A stretch of DNA of 64,000 nucleotides from Kluyvera genomosp. 1 (lineage in GTDB: Bacteria; Pseudomonadota; Gammaproteobacteria; Enterobacterales; Enterobacteriaceae). Made by a program: the position numbers and the translations under genes. Shown here one piece after another: positions 49,983 to 58,792 of this stretch (position 1 is the stretch's first letter; each line of letters begins with the position of its first letter). The notes under the pieces are model-generated. The model saw nothing but the letters and a program-made list of their open reading frames with translations, had not been told where the DNA came from and ran no database searches. The stretch covers positions 1 through 64,000 of the forward strand of contig NZ_LGHZ01000009.1 of the NCBI RefSeq assembly GCF_001266615.1, in the 5' to 3' direction.

Positions 49983-51518
49983 GTGATTCGGAACCTCAAT
50001 TTCCGCCGCCCGTTGAATGTTTGTTTTTTGATAACGGCCATCGTCCTGACCATTGCCTGCACTTCGCTGCTGGCTATCCAATGGCACGATGTCAAAAATG
50101 GCTACCAGCGGCAAAACCTTCGCTACGTGCAGAATCTGGCCTCATATACTGAGAAGTATCTCTCTGGCTACGAGAGCATGCTGGATGAGACCATCACACA
50201 GCTTATCAATAGTGATCGTCATAGCGCGAACAACAATGTCGCCGAGAACGATGAACTCCGACACTGGCTGTTTGAGCGCTTTAACGCCATGCCTGATGCT
50301 CGCTCGCTGGTTTACGCGGACCGCAAAGGCAATTTTATCCGCCTGCCAAACGTCGAGCTCAGCGAGAAAGCCAGAAATGATACCGATCCTCGGACCAAGA
50401 TTTGGTATACCGACGCAACCCGCGACGACTTTGACAGCGCGCACTACACCAGCAGCCACGACATTTTCGACAACGGCAGCAGCACCTTGACCATTTCGAA
50501 ATCGTTGGTTAACAGCATCGATGGCGAAAAGCTTGGTGTGCTGGCAATACGCCTTAACGAAGAATCCAGTTCAAACATTCTGGGCTCTGCCCATCCCCCC
50601 CTTCCCGGCCAAAAATGGATCATGGATGCCAACGGCCAACAGGTAGCCAGCGAAAGAGGAAAAATCAATCCCGTCCTGCTGGCAGATGTCGCGCAACGGC
50701 TCCATAAATCCTCACCCTTCTTCTATCTCCCCGATACCGATAAATGGTACTTCGTTAGCGCCATCGGCGAGACGGGTTGGTTTCTGGTGCATGAAGTGCG
50801 CGATGGCGATTTAACCTCACTGGTGTATGACCGCAGCGCAAACGTACTCTACTGCCTGTTCTTCGCTCTGCTGGCGCTATTTGTTTGCTGGTGGATGGTG
50901 CGTATTTCCTTAAACGCGCTGTACATTCGTATTGCTAACGGCATCCGCAATGGCGCAATTGAACAAAAGGCGGCTGAAGAGCTGCTGTATGAGGAGATCC
51001 ATAACACCTCCGTGCAGCAGGAGGTGAGCAAGAACGAAGCGCTCACCGACGGATTAACCGAGCTGAAAAATCGCCGCGCCTTCGATAACGATATTGAATT
51101 CCATCAGCAATCCAACAATCTGTGCGTCGCCCTTATTGATATCGATAATTTTAAGGCTATCAATGATACCTACGGCCACGCGACTGGCGATATGGTACTG
51201 AAAACCGTGTCGGATATTGGCCTACGCCTGCGTGGGCTGGAAAACATCAGCCTCTACCGCTACGGCGGCGAAGAAATTGCCGTACTGTTTCAGGACATGG
51301 CTGTGGAAGATGCGCAAGCTTTCCTCGAAAGATGGCGCGAAACCTGTGCCCAGCGTCGGTTCCGCGAAACGAAACTGCATGTGACCTTCAGCGGTGGCGT
51401 CAGCGCGAAAGGCAGCCTGAGCATGGAAGCGTCTCTGGCTCAGGCGGATAAGCTGCTTTATCAGGCCAAGCGAAAGGGTAAAAATCAGATTCTTAGCGGT
51501 AACGCTGAGGCGGCCTAA
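49983..51518 (+). CDS. Membrane diguanylate cyclase (dCache-like sensor plus GGDEF)
   Basis: This 511-residue inner-membrane enzyme synthesises c-di-GMP. TM1 (CFLITAIVLTIACTSLLA, about 13-30), a large periplasmic dCache-like sensor (about 31-285), TM2 (YCLFFALLALFVCWWMV, about 290-310) and a GGDEF domain (about 350-505) are visible. The active-site signature is GGEEI (YRYGGEEIAVLF). The inhibitory RxxD I-site position reads RGLE (RLRGLENISLYRY), so feedback inhibition may be weak. The GTG start at 49983 is preferred because GGAG lies 6 bp upstream; a longer TTG reading has none. It is likely linked functionally to the EAL protein at 55088. Confidence 0.88.
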   Translation: MIRNLNFRRPLNVCFLITAIVLTIACTSLLAIQWHDVKNGYQRQNLRYVQNLASYTEKYLSGYESMLDETITQLINSDRHSANNNVAENDELRHWLFERFNAMPDARSLVYADRKGNFIRLPNVELSEKARNDTDPRTKIWYTDATRDDFDSAHYTSSHDIFDNGSSTLTISKSLVNSIDGEKLGVLAIRLNEESSSNILGSAHPPLPGQKWIMDANGQQVASERGKINPVLLADVAQRLHKSSPFFYLPDTDKWYFVSAIGETGWFLVHEVRDGDLTSLVYDRSANVLYCLFFALLALFVCWWMVRISLNALYIRIANGIRNGAIEQKAAEELLYEEIHNTSVQQEVSKNEALTDGLTELKNRRAFDNDIEFHQQSNNLCVALIDIDNFKAINDTYGHATGDMVLKTVSDIGLRLRGLENISLYRYGGEEIAVLFQDMAVEDAQAFLERWRETCAQRRFRETKLHVTFSGGVSAKGSLSMEASLAQADKLLYQAKRKGKNQILSGNAEAA

Positions 51519-51545
51519 GGACGACCTTTCCTCATAACTCACCAC

Positions 51546-51586
51546 AAGGTGCGCCACGCCGCGATGAGCAACCGGCAGCGCACCTT
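51546..51586 (+). terminator. Hairpin after the diguanylate cyclase gene
   Basis: AAGGTGCGC (51546-51554) pairs perfectly with GCGCACCTT (51578-51586) with a 23-nt loop, 28 bp after the stop. No T-run is visible, so terminator function is probable rather than certain. Confidence 0.45.
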
Positions 51587-51732
51587 GCCCTATCCCCCAA
51601 TAACCAGCGTTCACAAAATAAAGCCGCTGACCGCGTGTTGAATTACCGTCTATATTAAGTCATCAATTGAATACGTGCCTCTCAATAATAGACCGCCAGC
51701 TATTTTGTTTTATTTTTAATGAAACAAAATAA

Positions 51733-51746
51733 GTGATAAAAATCAC
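51733..51746. promoter_or_regulatory. CRP-like binding site
   Basis: GTGATAAAAATCAC matches the CRP core GTGA-N6-TCAC exactly on both half-sites. It lies about 250 bp upstream of the TRAP binding-protein gene. Catabolite control of a carboxylate or sugar-acid importer would be expected; the distance to the promoter is unknown. Confidence 0.55.
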
Positions 51747-51993
51747 AACAACCAACCCAAACCCTCTCATCCTTTAGCAACAACACGCGCCAGCCTGCAT
51801 TTTTGAAACATCGTGCCACTTTATCTCCTTCGGGGTTATTTTTTGTGAACGCGGTCGTCGAAATAAATTGTTACAGCAATTAATCTAGCGACGTAACATC
51901 GTTAAAGTCATTATTCGCCGTCTCCTTAACCCAGACGGTCATCACTCTGTTTTTCCCTATTAATGGATATTAATAAGTGTCTGGAGAAGGAAA

Positions 51994-52971
51994 ATGAAGC
52001 TGACGAAAACCCTGTTAAGTTTATGTATTAGTTCAACCCTGTTGTTCACCACCGGTTCTGCCCTCGCCCAGACTCTGCGCGCGGCAGACGTTCATCCCGC
52101 TGACTATCCCAACGTTGTCGCCGTTAAACACATGGGCGAAAAGCTCAGCAAGGCTACCGAAGGTCGTCTGGATATCAAGACCTTCCCTGGTGGCGTGCTT
52201 GGTGATGAGAAGCAGATGATTGAGCAGGCACAATTGGGTGCAATCGATATTATTCGCGTATCAATGGCGCCTGTTGCCGCGATTTTACCGGAAATTAACG
52301 TATTTACCCTGCCGTATATTTTCCGTGATGAAAACCATATGCACCAAGTGCTGGATGGGATGATTGGCCAGGAAATCGGCGATCGTCTGACCGGCAACAG
52401 CAAGTCGCGCCTGGTATTTCTCGGCTGGATGGATGCCGGGACTCGCAACTTGATTACCAAAGAGCCGGTGGTCAAAGCCGACGACCTGAAAGGAATGAAG
52501 ATTCGCGTGCAAACCAGCCCGGTAGCGCTGGATACGCTCAAAGCCATGGGCGCCAACGCGGTGGCGATGGGCACCAGCGAAGTCTTCAGCGGCATGCAGA
52601 CCGGTGTGATTGATGGCACCGAAAATAACCCACCAACATTTGTGGCACATAACTATTTGCCGGTGGCTAAAAACTATACCTGGAGTAAACACTTTATTAT
52701 TCCTGAACTGTTCTTATTTTCTAAACCAAAATGGGACAAGCTGAAAAAAGAGGACCAGGAATTAATATTAAAACTGGCTAAAGAAGCCCAGACCGAACAG
52801 CGTGAGCTGTGGCAAGCCTATAATGAGAAATCTCTCGAAACCATGAAAGCCAATGGCGTTCAATTCCACAATATCGATACCGAATATTTTTATAATGCCA
52901 CACAAGCCGTGCGTGATAAATACGGTAAAGACCATCAGGATCTGATCCAGAAAATTCAGGATGTGAAGTAA
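51994..52971 (+). CDS. TRAP transporter periplasmic binding protein (DctP type)
   Basis: This 325-residue secreted DctP-family protein has a signal peptide ending near SALAQ (about 25) and a mature start TLRAADVHPADYPN. The family motif RIQ-like KIRVQTSPVALDTLKAMGANAV (Arg that binds the ligand carboxylate) is clear, as is GVIDGTENNPPTF. It captures an organic acid (sugar acid or similar; not resolved) and hands it to the DctQM membrane subunits. TCTGGAGAAGGAAA precedes the ATG. A strong hairpin between this gene and dctQ may favour high binding-protein expression. Confidence 0.92.
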   Translation: MKLTKTLLSLCISSTLLFTTGSALAQTLRAADVHPADYPNVVAVKHMGEKLSKATEGRLDIKTFPGGVLGDEKQMIEQAQLGAIDIIRVSMAPVAAILPEINVFTLPYIFRDENHMHQVLDGMIGQEIGDRLTGNSKSRLVFLGWMDAGTRNLITKEPVVKADDLKGMKIRVQTSPVALDTLKAMGANAVAMGTSEVFSGMQTGVIDGTENNPPTFVAHNYLPVAKNYTWSKHFIIPELFLFSKPKWDKLKKEDQELILKLAKEAQTEQRELWQAYNEKSLETMKANGVQFHNIDTEYFYNATQAVRDKYGKDHQDLIQKIQDVK

Positions 52972-52974
52972 TCC

Positions 52975-53006
52975 TTCAGGCGGGTGATTGATTCCACCCG
53001 CCTGAA
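52975..53006 (+). promoter_or_regulatory. Intercistronic hairpin between DctP and DctQ genes
   Basis: TTCAGGCGGGT pairs perfectly with ACCCGCCTGAA (11 bp, 10-nt loop) just after the binding-protein stop. No T-run follows, so it more likely protects or attenuates the mRNA than terminates it fully. Confidence 0.6.
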
Positions 53007-53033
53007 CCTGCGTATTAATTCGAGGTTATGCTT

Positions 53034-53543
53034 ATGGATGAACGCTATTCATCAATCATGGATATTATCTACCGCATCTCCATGTGGATTGCCGGGCTCG
53101 CGCTGTTAGTGATGGTGGCGGTCATTCCGGTCGGGATTTTTGCTCGCTACGTCATGAACAGTGCGCTCTCCTGGCCTGAACCCGTCGCCATCTTATGCAT
53201 GGTGACCTTTACTTTTATCGGTGCCGCCGTTAGCTACCGTGCCGGTTCGCATATCGCAGTCAGCATGGTCACCGATCGATTAAGCGAAGGCGCTCGACGC
53301 CTCTGCCTGATTCTGGCGGATATCACCATGATGGCGATAAGTCTGTTCATCCTCTGGTACGGCACCCTACTGTGCTATGAGCTGTGGGAACAGCCGGTGG
53401 CAGAATTCCCACTCCTGACTGCCGGCGAAAACTATCTGCCGCTACCGATAGGTTCCGCGATAACCATTCTTTTCATCATTGAAAAGCTCTGGCGCGGCCC
53501 GCAGTATCAACGCCCTATCGTCATTCTGGGTTCCAGCAGTTAA
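53034..53543 (+). CDS. TRAP transporter small membrane subunit (DctQ type)
   Basis: This 169-residue protein has four predicted helices (WIAGLALLVMVAVIPVGIFA, AILCMVTFTFIGAAVSY, LILADITMMAISLFILWYG, and IGSAITILFIIEKLW). It is the small subunit that pairs with DctM in the Na+-coupled TRAP importer. ATG 53034 is chosen because GAGGTT is 8 nt upstream; the ATG at 53028 is too close. It lies 29 bp before the large-subunit gene. Confidence 0.9.
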   Translation: MDERYSSIMDIIYRISMWIAGLALLVMVAVIPVGIFARYVMNSALSWPEPVAILCMVTFTFIGAAVSYRAGSHIAVSMVTDRLSEGARRLCLILADITMMAISLFILWYGTLLCYELWEQPVAEFPLLTAGENYLPLPIGSAITILFIIEKLWRGPQYQRPIVILGSSS

Positions 53544-53572
53544 TCCCCCTCTTTTTGAGAAAAGGAAAGCAG

Positions 53573-54859
53573 ATGGACGCATTTATTCTCGTCTTTACGC
53601 TGGCAATTATGTTGGCGATTGGGGTGCCGGTGGCCTTCGCGGTGGGCATCAGCGCCATCGTTGGTGCCTGGTATATCGATATTCCACTTGAAGCGGTGAT
53701 GATTCAGCTCACCAATGGGGTCAACAAGTTCTCGCTACTGGCGATCCCGTTCTTCATCCTGGCCGGAGCGATCATGGCCGAGGGCGGTATCGCCCGCCGA
53801 TTGGTCAATTTTGCTTATATCTTCGTCGGTTTTATTCGCGGCGGGCTGTCGCTGGTGAACATTGTCGCCTCAACCTTCTTTGGCGCCATTTCCGGCTCGT
53901 CGGTAGCGGATACCGCCTCGATTGGTTCAGTGATGATCCCGGAGATGGATAAAAAAGGCTATCCGCGTGACTTTGCCGCCGCGGTTACCGCCAGCGGTTC
54001 GGTACAGGCGATCCTCACGCCACCCAGCCATAACTCGGTTATTTATTCGCTGGCAACCGGCGGCACGGTGTCCATTGCCGCGCTGTTTATCGCCGGTATT
54101 CTGCCGGGGCTGCTGTTGAGCTTTACTCTGATGGTAATGTGCGTCGGCTTCGCCCACAAACGCGGTTACCCGAAAGGCGAACGCGTACCGTTTCGTCAGG
54201 CGCTGAAAATTTTCGTCGATACTCTGTGGGGATTGATGACCGTGGTGATCATCATGGGCGGGATCCTCTCTGGCATCTTCACCGCCACTGAATCCGCAGC
54301 AATTGCCTGCCTCTGGTCGTTCTTCGTGACGATGTTTATCTATCGCGATTATAAATGGTCAGAACTGCCAAAACTGATGTACCGCACGGTGAAAACCGTC
54401 ACTATTGTGATGATCCTTATCGGTTTTGCTGCCGCTTTCGGTGCCATCATGACCTACATGCAGCTGCCCATGCGCATCACCGAGGCCTTCACCAGCATCT
54501 CCGATAATAAGTACGTTATCCTGATGTGCATTAACATCATGCTGCTGCTTATCGGCACGCTGATGGACATGGCGCCGCTGATTTTGATCCTCACCCCGGT
54601 GCTACTACCGGTGACCAACGCCTTGGGCATCGACCCGGTGCATTTCGGCATGATTATGCTGGTTAACCTCGGCATTGGCTTGATTACCCCGCCGGTCGGT
54701 TCGGTACTGTTTGTGGCCAGCGCCGTCAGTAAGCAAAAAATTGAGCAGGTGGTGAAGGCAATGCTGCCCTTCTACGCGGTCCTGTTCCTGGTGCTCATGC
54801 TGGTAACCTACATCCCCGCAATTTCGCTATTCCTGCCTAAATTCTTCGGCGTTCTATGA
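53573..54859 (+). CDS. TRAP transporter large membrane subunit (DctM type)
   Basis: This 428-residue DctM permease has about 12 hydrophobic segments, the family-specific GAISGSSVADTASIGSVMIP, PPSHNSVIYSLATGG and the C-terminal-half NLGIGLITPPVGSVLFVAS. It forms the elevator transport domain. ATG 53573 (MDAFILVFT) has AAAAGGAAAGCAG upstream; the in-frame TTG at 53555 is less likely. A terminator follows. Confidence 0.93.
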   Translation: MDAFILVFTLAIMLAIGVPVAFAVGISAIVGAWYIDIPLEAVMIQLTNGVNKFSLLAIPFFILAGAIMAEGGIARRLVNFAYIFVGFIRGGLSLVNIVASTFFGAISGSSVADTASIGSVMIPEMDKKGYPRDFAAAVTASGSVQAILTPPSHNSVIYSLATGGTVSIAALFIAGILPGLLLSFTLMVMCVGFAHKRGYPKGERVPFRQALKIFVDTLWGLMTVVIIMGGILSGIFTATESAAIACLWSFFVTMFIYRDYKWSELPKLMYRTVKTVTIVMILIGFAAAFGAIMTYMQLPMRITEAFTSISDNKYVILMCINIMLLLIGTLMDMAPLILILTPVLLPVTNALGIDPVHFGMIMLVNLGIGLITPPVGSVLFVASAVSKQKIEQVVKAMLPFYAVLFLVLMLVTYIPAISLFLPKFFGVL

Positions 54860-54864
54860 CAGCC

Positions 54865-54897
54865 AGGGGCTACCTCAGGTAGCCCCTCACATTTTAT
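54865..54897 (+). terminator. Terminator of the TRAP operon
   Basis: AGGGGCTACC (54865-54874) pairs with GGTAGCCCCT (54878-54887) over a 3-nt loop, followed by CACATTTTA. It starts 6 bp after the DctM stop. Confidence 0.7.
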
Positions 54898-55087
54898 TGA
54901 GTATGACTAATTATGTTTGTTTTGTGCGTTAAGTTAATACTTATGGAGTATTTTTAAACAGACTTCTATTTGAATATTCTGATAATAGGTACATTCTTTA
55001 TATTGATATAGCCTCTAGGGTTTCCCGGTTCTATAATCCACGCCCTATTACGTCCTCCACTTCCCGCTCGATCGTTAAGGATTATCG

Positions 55088-56650
55088 ATGCCCACGCAGC
55101 GTCCGGTCAGACACATCACGAGCGTGCTGATCGTCTCTATATTTTTGCCTATTGCCCTGAGCCTCTGGCTCGCCCATCGTCAGGCCCACGAACTGTTCAA
55201 ACAGGAAATGGACAACTACACCGAAAGCGTGCTGGAGCGAACCCGCCATGTTAAACAACAGGCGCGGACCGCCCTCGCGGAAGCCAATAGTTTTCGGGGC
55301 GTTCCCTGCAGTCCTGAGCATCTGCAGCATATTCAAAAGGTGTCGTACATCCACCAGTACATCCAAAGTATTTTTTACCTGGATAGCACCAAACCCGCCT
55401 GCAATATGCTCAGGAACGTCCTCTCAGAAAAAGTGCCCGGCTCTGAATATGTGACGCCCGCTGGCTATCACGTATGGTTAACCTCGCGCCATGACCTGAA
55501 TATTGATAACAACATGGTCGCCATCAGCAGCGGTCAATATATGGCGGTTATCGATCCCGATTCGCTCATCGATGTGCTTCCACACCCGGCCTATCCGATT
55601 TATGCCGCGATTATCAGCACCCGTGGAGAGCGGATCATCGCAAGTAATCATCCTCTCGATCCGGAAATTTGGAAAAATACCCTACACGGTTTCCAGCCTA
55701 TGACGGAAGCCAACGGTATGGTGTACAAGCAGCAAAGACTGCCACCGGTTGGCGCCATTTTGCTCACCTGGGCGCCCACTGCACCTATCGAGGTCAACTG
55801 GATCCGGCAGCTATTGTTCTGGCTTCCGGTCGGTCTGGTACTTAGCGGTCTGGCGACCTTCATCGTGCTGCGCATTGTGCGTCGGCTGCAATCCTCTCAC
55901 TACCGTATTCTTGATGCGATAAAGGAAGGGGAATTTACCGTACATTATCAGCCTATTGTCGAGCTAAAAACTGGCCGTGTGATCGGTGCAGAAGCGCTAG
56001 CTCGCTGGCAGCAGCCGGAAGGCCGTTGGCTGCCGCCGGATATTTTTATCACCCTGGCTGAACAGGCGGGCGTTATCCGGCCGCTGACTGAATATATCGT
56101 CCGCAACGTGTTTAGCGATATGGGCCGCTGGCTCGCCCAGCATCCTGATTTGTATATCTCGATCAATATCGCCGCGGCCGATCTGCTATCGCCGACCCTA
56201 CCGGCGCTGATTAATCAGCAGGTCCAGCAGTGGCAAGTGTCAACGAAACAGATTGCCATCGAGCTAACGGAACGCAATCTGGCGGATCCCCAAACGGCAC
56301 TCCCGGTACTCCAGGCCTACCGCGAACTGGGCCACACGGTCTATATCGACGATTTCGGCGTCGGCTATTCCAGCCTGAGCTACCTCCAGGATCTGGAGGT
56401 CGATACGCTAAAAATAGACAAGTCCTTTGTCGATACGCTGGAATCTAATCACGTGATTGGCCACATTATTGAGATGGCGAAGTCACTCAATTTATCGACG
56501 GTCGCGGAAGGCATTGAGTGCATTCGCCAGCGCGACTGGCTAGTTGCCCATGGCGTTTACTCAGGCCAGGGCTGGTTGTTTAGTAAGCCGCTACCAAAAC
56601 AGGCATTTATCGATTGGGTTAAGGACAATCTCAGCCAGTCGAAAACTTAA
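55088..56650 (+). CDS. Membrane EAL-domain c-di-GMP phosphodiesterase (CSS-like sensor)
   Basis: This 520-residue inner-membrane protein has TM1 (ITSVLIVSIFLPIALSLWLA, about 9-28). A periplasmic region of about 215 residues follows with a Cys pair (GVPCSPEH and KPACNML), reminiscent of redox-sensing CSS domains. TM2 is at about 240-262 (FWLPVGLVLSGLATFIVLRI). The EAL domain runs from about 275 to 510. EAL catalytic residues are all present: GAEALARW, NIAAADL, ELTERN, DDFGVGYSS, KIDKSF, AEGIE, GQGWLFSKPL. It should hydrolyse c-di-GMP. Its stop overlaps the convergent small secreted gene by 4 bp. Confidence 0.9.
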   Translation: MPTQRPVRHITSVLIVSIFLPIALSLWLAHRQAHELFKQEMDNYTESVLERTRHVKQQARTALAEANSFRGVPCSPEHLQHIQKVSYIHQYIQSIFYLDSTKPACNMLRNVLSEKVPGSEYVTPAGYHVWLTSRHDLNIDNNMVAISSGQYMAVIDPDSLIDVLPHPAYPIYAAIISTRGERIIASNHPLDPEIWKNTLHGFQPMTEANGMVYKQQRLPPVGAILLTWAPTAPIEVNWIRQLLFWLPVGLVLSGLATFIVLRIVRRLQSSHYRILDAIKEGEFTVHYQPIVELKTGRVIGAEALARWQQPEGRWLPPDIFITLAEQAGVIRPLTEYIVRNVFSDMGRWLAQHPDLYISINIAAADLLSPTLPALINQQVQQWQVSTKQIAIELTERNLADPQTALPVLQAYRELGHTVYIDDFGVGYSSLSYLQDLEVDTLKIDKSFVDTLESNHVIGHIIEMAKSLNLSTVAEGIECIRQRDWLVAHGVYSGQGWLFSKPLPKQAFIDWVKDNLSQSKT

Positions 56651-56994
56651 TGATGATAGGGTAAGGCGTGGACGGATAAAGGGCTTTCAGACAGTTTATG
56701 ACAGTGCTGAAGGGCCTTTTTTCCGGCGTAGCGAAAGAGAAATTCGCCGCTGTGGGATTTATGAATGAACTGGTCACCATTGGAAAACTTCACCAGGTCG
56801 ATGCCATTGTGCGTTCGGTGACCCGCGCCCACTTCATAATGCCCTTTCCACAGTTCAGAGACATGGTCATAAACATGCAGCGTGACTTCAACAATCCCTC
56901 GTGACGGGCAGTTCAAACGTAAAAGCGTTGACGTAAAATCCAAAGCCAAAACTGGAGCAGAAATTAGAGCTAAAAGTAACAACAGGTGTTTCAT
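56647..56994 (-). CDS. Small secreted protein of unknown function, 115 aa
   Basis: A signal peptide (MKHLLLLLALISAPVLALD) is followed by a mature region of about 97 residues with two cysteines (RLNCPSRG, LQHCHKL), and GHYEVGAGHRTHNG and a His-rich tail VHALPYHH. No family is recognised. Met at 56994 is chosen because it starts the signal peptide; a longer in-frame prefix is unsupported. The ribosome-binding site is weak. It converges with the EAL gene with a 4-bp overlap, so the two cannot share a terminator. Confidence 0.65.
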   Translation of the reverse strand: MKHLLLLLALISAPVLALDFTSTLLRLNCPSRGIVEVTLHVYDHVSELWKGHYEVGAGHRTHNGIDLVKFSNGDQFIHKSHSGEFLFRYAGKKALQHCHKLSESPLSVHALPYHH

Positions 56995-57512
56995 CGTTTT
57001 AAGGTATGCCTCATTAGAATGGCCGGCTACCATACAGGCTCAGTTAATTCATAATTTGTTCTGGCGCAATAAAATTAGAAAAATGAAAATAGGCTGTCAA
57101 AAACAAAACCCACCTCACATTATTTACAATGCAGTCGGAAAGAAAACTTCCGTTTAATCATTTCGCAGGGGATGATTTCCATTATGATTATTTACACGGG
57201 TACTTCTTCTCTTTTGGATTAATTTTCAGCATTCGATATGTTCTCCTGGAGAATTATAAATCGTGCACCTGAACGTAATTCATATAATTCCCCACTGCTT
57301 ATACCCACGTTCTGGGGCTTCTTCTCTACAGCTCACGCAATAGGATGAAACTACTCGATATTGCAGATAATGGCCGCTTAGCCTGCATCGCAATAAAGAT
57401 TTTTTACACATTAATGGCTAAATAATCGCTCCGGATGTAGACCTATTCTCTTTTTGATTAATGTAAATCGCCTATTTAAGCTATGCCCATTCTCTTAGCA
57501 ATGGACTCTGTT
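56995..57512. other. Intergenic AT-rich region
   Basis: This 518-bp region has no convincing gene. It is AT-rich and presumably carries the promoter of the repeat protein starting at 57513. No strong hairpin or palindrome was noticed. Confidence 0.5.
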
Positions 57513-57944
57513 ATGAACAAATATACCGTTATTGCTCTCGCCATCGTCGGCGGCCTGATGATGGGCACAGCCAGTGCGAATACGTTGGATAATATTCACC
57601 ACAAGAATCAAAATGCGCGACATTCTCGTCACCAGGCAGAAAAAAATCAGGTGCATGACGTCAAAAACCGGGCAAAAGACAGGCACAACAACTTCCGCGA
57701 TAATCAAGATCAGCGTCAGAATACGTTCCGCGATAATCAGGATAACCGTCAGGACAGCTTTGGCGAAGGCCTGGATGCCCACAAAGACGCTTTCAGAGAG
57801 AATCAGGATAACCGGCAGGATAGCTTCCGCGGTAATCAGGACAATCGCCAGAATCAGTTTGAAAATGGGCAAGACAGCCGACAAGATTCTCGTAGCGACC
57901 GCGTCTCAGACACCCGTGACCGCATTGATGACCGTCTGAATTAA
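57513..57944 (+). CDS. Secreted low-complexity protein with undecapeptide repeats, 143 aa
   Basis: A signal peptide (MNKYTVIALAIVGGLMMGTA, cleavage near SAN, about residue 22) precedes a strongly hydrophilic mature protein rich in Asp, Asn, Arg and Gln. Residues 59-124 are six units of 11 residues on the pattern xxFRxNQDNRQ (for example NTFRDNQDNRQ, DSFRGNQDNRQ); the third unit is degenerate. Such a repeat could make a coiled coil or an extended surface- or metal-binding fibre. The start at 57513 begins the signal peptide; 57483 is an alternative. No family is recognised. Confidence 0.7.
   Translation: MNKYTVIALAIVGGLMMGTASANTLDNIHHKNQNARHSRHQAEKNQVHDVKNRAKDRHNNFRDNQDQRQNTFRDNQDNRQDSFGEGLDAHKDAFRENQDNRQDSFRGNQDNRQNQFENGQDSRQDSRSDRVSDTRDRIDDRLN
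57687..57884 (+). repeat. Six tandem 33-bp coding repeats
   Basis: Six consecutive 33-bp units encode the 11-residue motif xxFRxNQDNRQ. The DNA is diverged in third positions, so the array is old and selected at protein level rather than a recent slippage event. Confidence 0.7.
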
Positions 57945-57978
57945 TTGACGATAGCGGGCGGTTTCCCCCGACTGCCCG

Positions 57979-58704
57979 CTACTGCTCCTCTTTCACTATC
58001 CACGCTATCTGCTGCGTTTTCGTGGCCGGGACATGCGTTCTACGCCGATACGAACCGAGTGATTCCGGCGTGCAGTAGGTACACCTCTCCATCACCTCGA
58101 TATTTTCAGATGGCACACCCGCACGAGCCAGCTGCAATAAGCTAAATGCCGGTAAATCAAACCATAGGCTATTCAACTCTCGAGCAGCGGCGCTGCTGGC
58201 ATTCGGTTTTTGGGGCGTTGATGTGAACAATGATTGCCGATGGGACTGAATGACATTTTTCGCCGGCGTCTGCAATAAAGCATCGTAGAATTCCGCCGAC
58301 ACTTCATAACAGCAGGCACGAATATGTGGGCCGATGGCGACCACGATATCGTTGGCCGTCACGCCGAGTCTTGCAAATTGCTCAACCGATTGCTCAATGA
58401 TCCCCGCGGCCGTCCCACGCCACCCGGCATGTACGCTGGCAATATGCTGCCCATTGCGTGATGCCATGAGCAGCGGCAGACAATCAGCCGTCACAACGCC
58501 AATGGGATGCCCTGCCAGGGACGTCACGACGCCGTCGACCCAAGGCCGTTGCTCGAGTTGGTGCGTGAAATGAAGGATGTCTTTGCCATGAACCTGTTTG
58601 ATATCAACCAGCGGAGACTTATCGAAAACCGCAGACTCATGCACGTCAAGAAAGGCGTGGCGGACGCCGGGAATGTCCGCCAGTAAGTGAGAGAACCAGG
58701 CCAT
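57979..58704 (-). CDS. Laccase-domain (YfiH/PgeF-family) protein
   Basis: This 241-residue protein of the YfiH/PgeF/YlmD family has signature motifs VTADCLPLLMASR, ASVHAGWRGTAAGI (metal-binding His) and AIGPHIRACCYEVS. Members have been described as multicopper or purine-nucleoside enzymes and as a peptidoglycan-editing factor. The sequence is clearly divergent from E. coli YfiH, and the location is not next to clpB/rluD as for yfiH, so it is probably a second paralogue. An inverted repeat lies immediately upstream. Confidence 0.9.
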   Translation of the reverse strand: MAWFSHLLADIPGVRHAFLDVHESAVFDKSPLVDIKQVHGKDILHFTHQLEQRPWVDGVVTSLAGHPIGVVTADCLPLLMASRNGQHIASVHAGWRGTAAGIIEQSVEQFARLGVTANDIVVAIGPHIRACCYEVSAEFYDALLQTPAKNVIQSHRQSLFTSTPQKPNASSAAARELNSLWFDLPAFSLLQLARAGVPSENIEVMERCTYCTPESLGSYRRRTHVPATKTQQIAWIVKEEQ

Positions 58705-58715
58705 TTTTACCCATC

Positions 58716-58741
58716 ACCGTTATCGTATCTTTGATAACGGT
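58716..58741. repeat. Perfect inverted repeat upstream of the laccase-domain gene
   Basis: ACCGTTATC (58716-58724) and GATAACGGT (58733-58741) form a perfect 9-bp stem or operator with an 8-nt spacer, 12 bp upstream of the laccase-domain start. It could be the terminator of the upstream ABC operon (minus strand) or a regulator site. Confidence 0.5.
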
Positions 58742-58792
58742 ACTGCGGCGATGCCTACCTGACAAGTCACGGGCATCGCCTGCGATGATAAA

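Larger units (their letters stand above)
51519..51993. other. Promoter region of the TRAP transporter operon
   Basis: This 475-bp AT-rich region contains a cyclase-proximal hairpin (51546-51586), an inverted repeat (TATTTTGTTT 51701-51710 with AAACAAAATA 51722-51731) and a CRP-like site (51733-51746). No ORF is credible. Confidence 0.6.

Noticed and set aside
57687-57884. Regular 33-bp repeats considered as a CRISPR array
   Set aside because: The units are contiguous with no unique spacers and are in frame inside a gene with a signal peptide.
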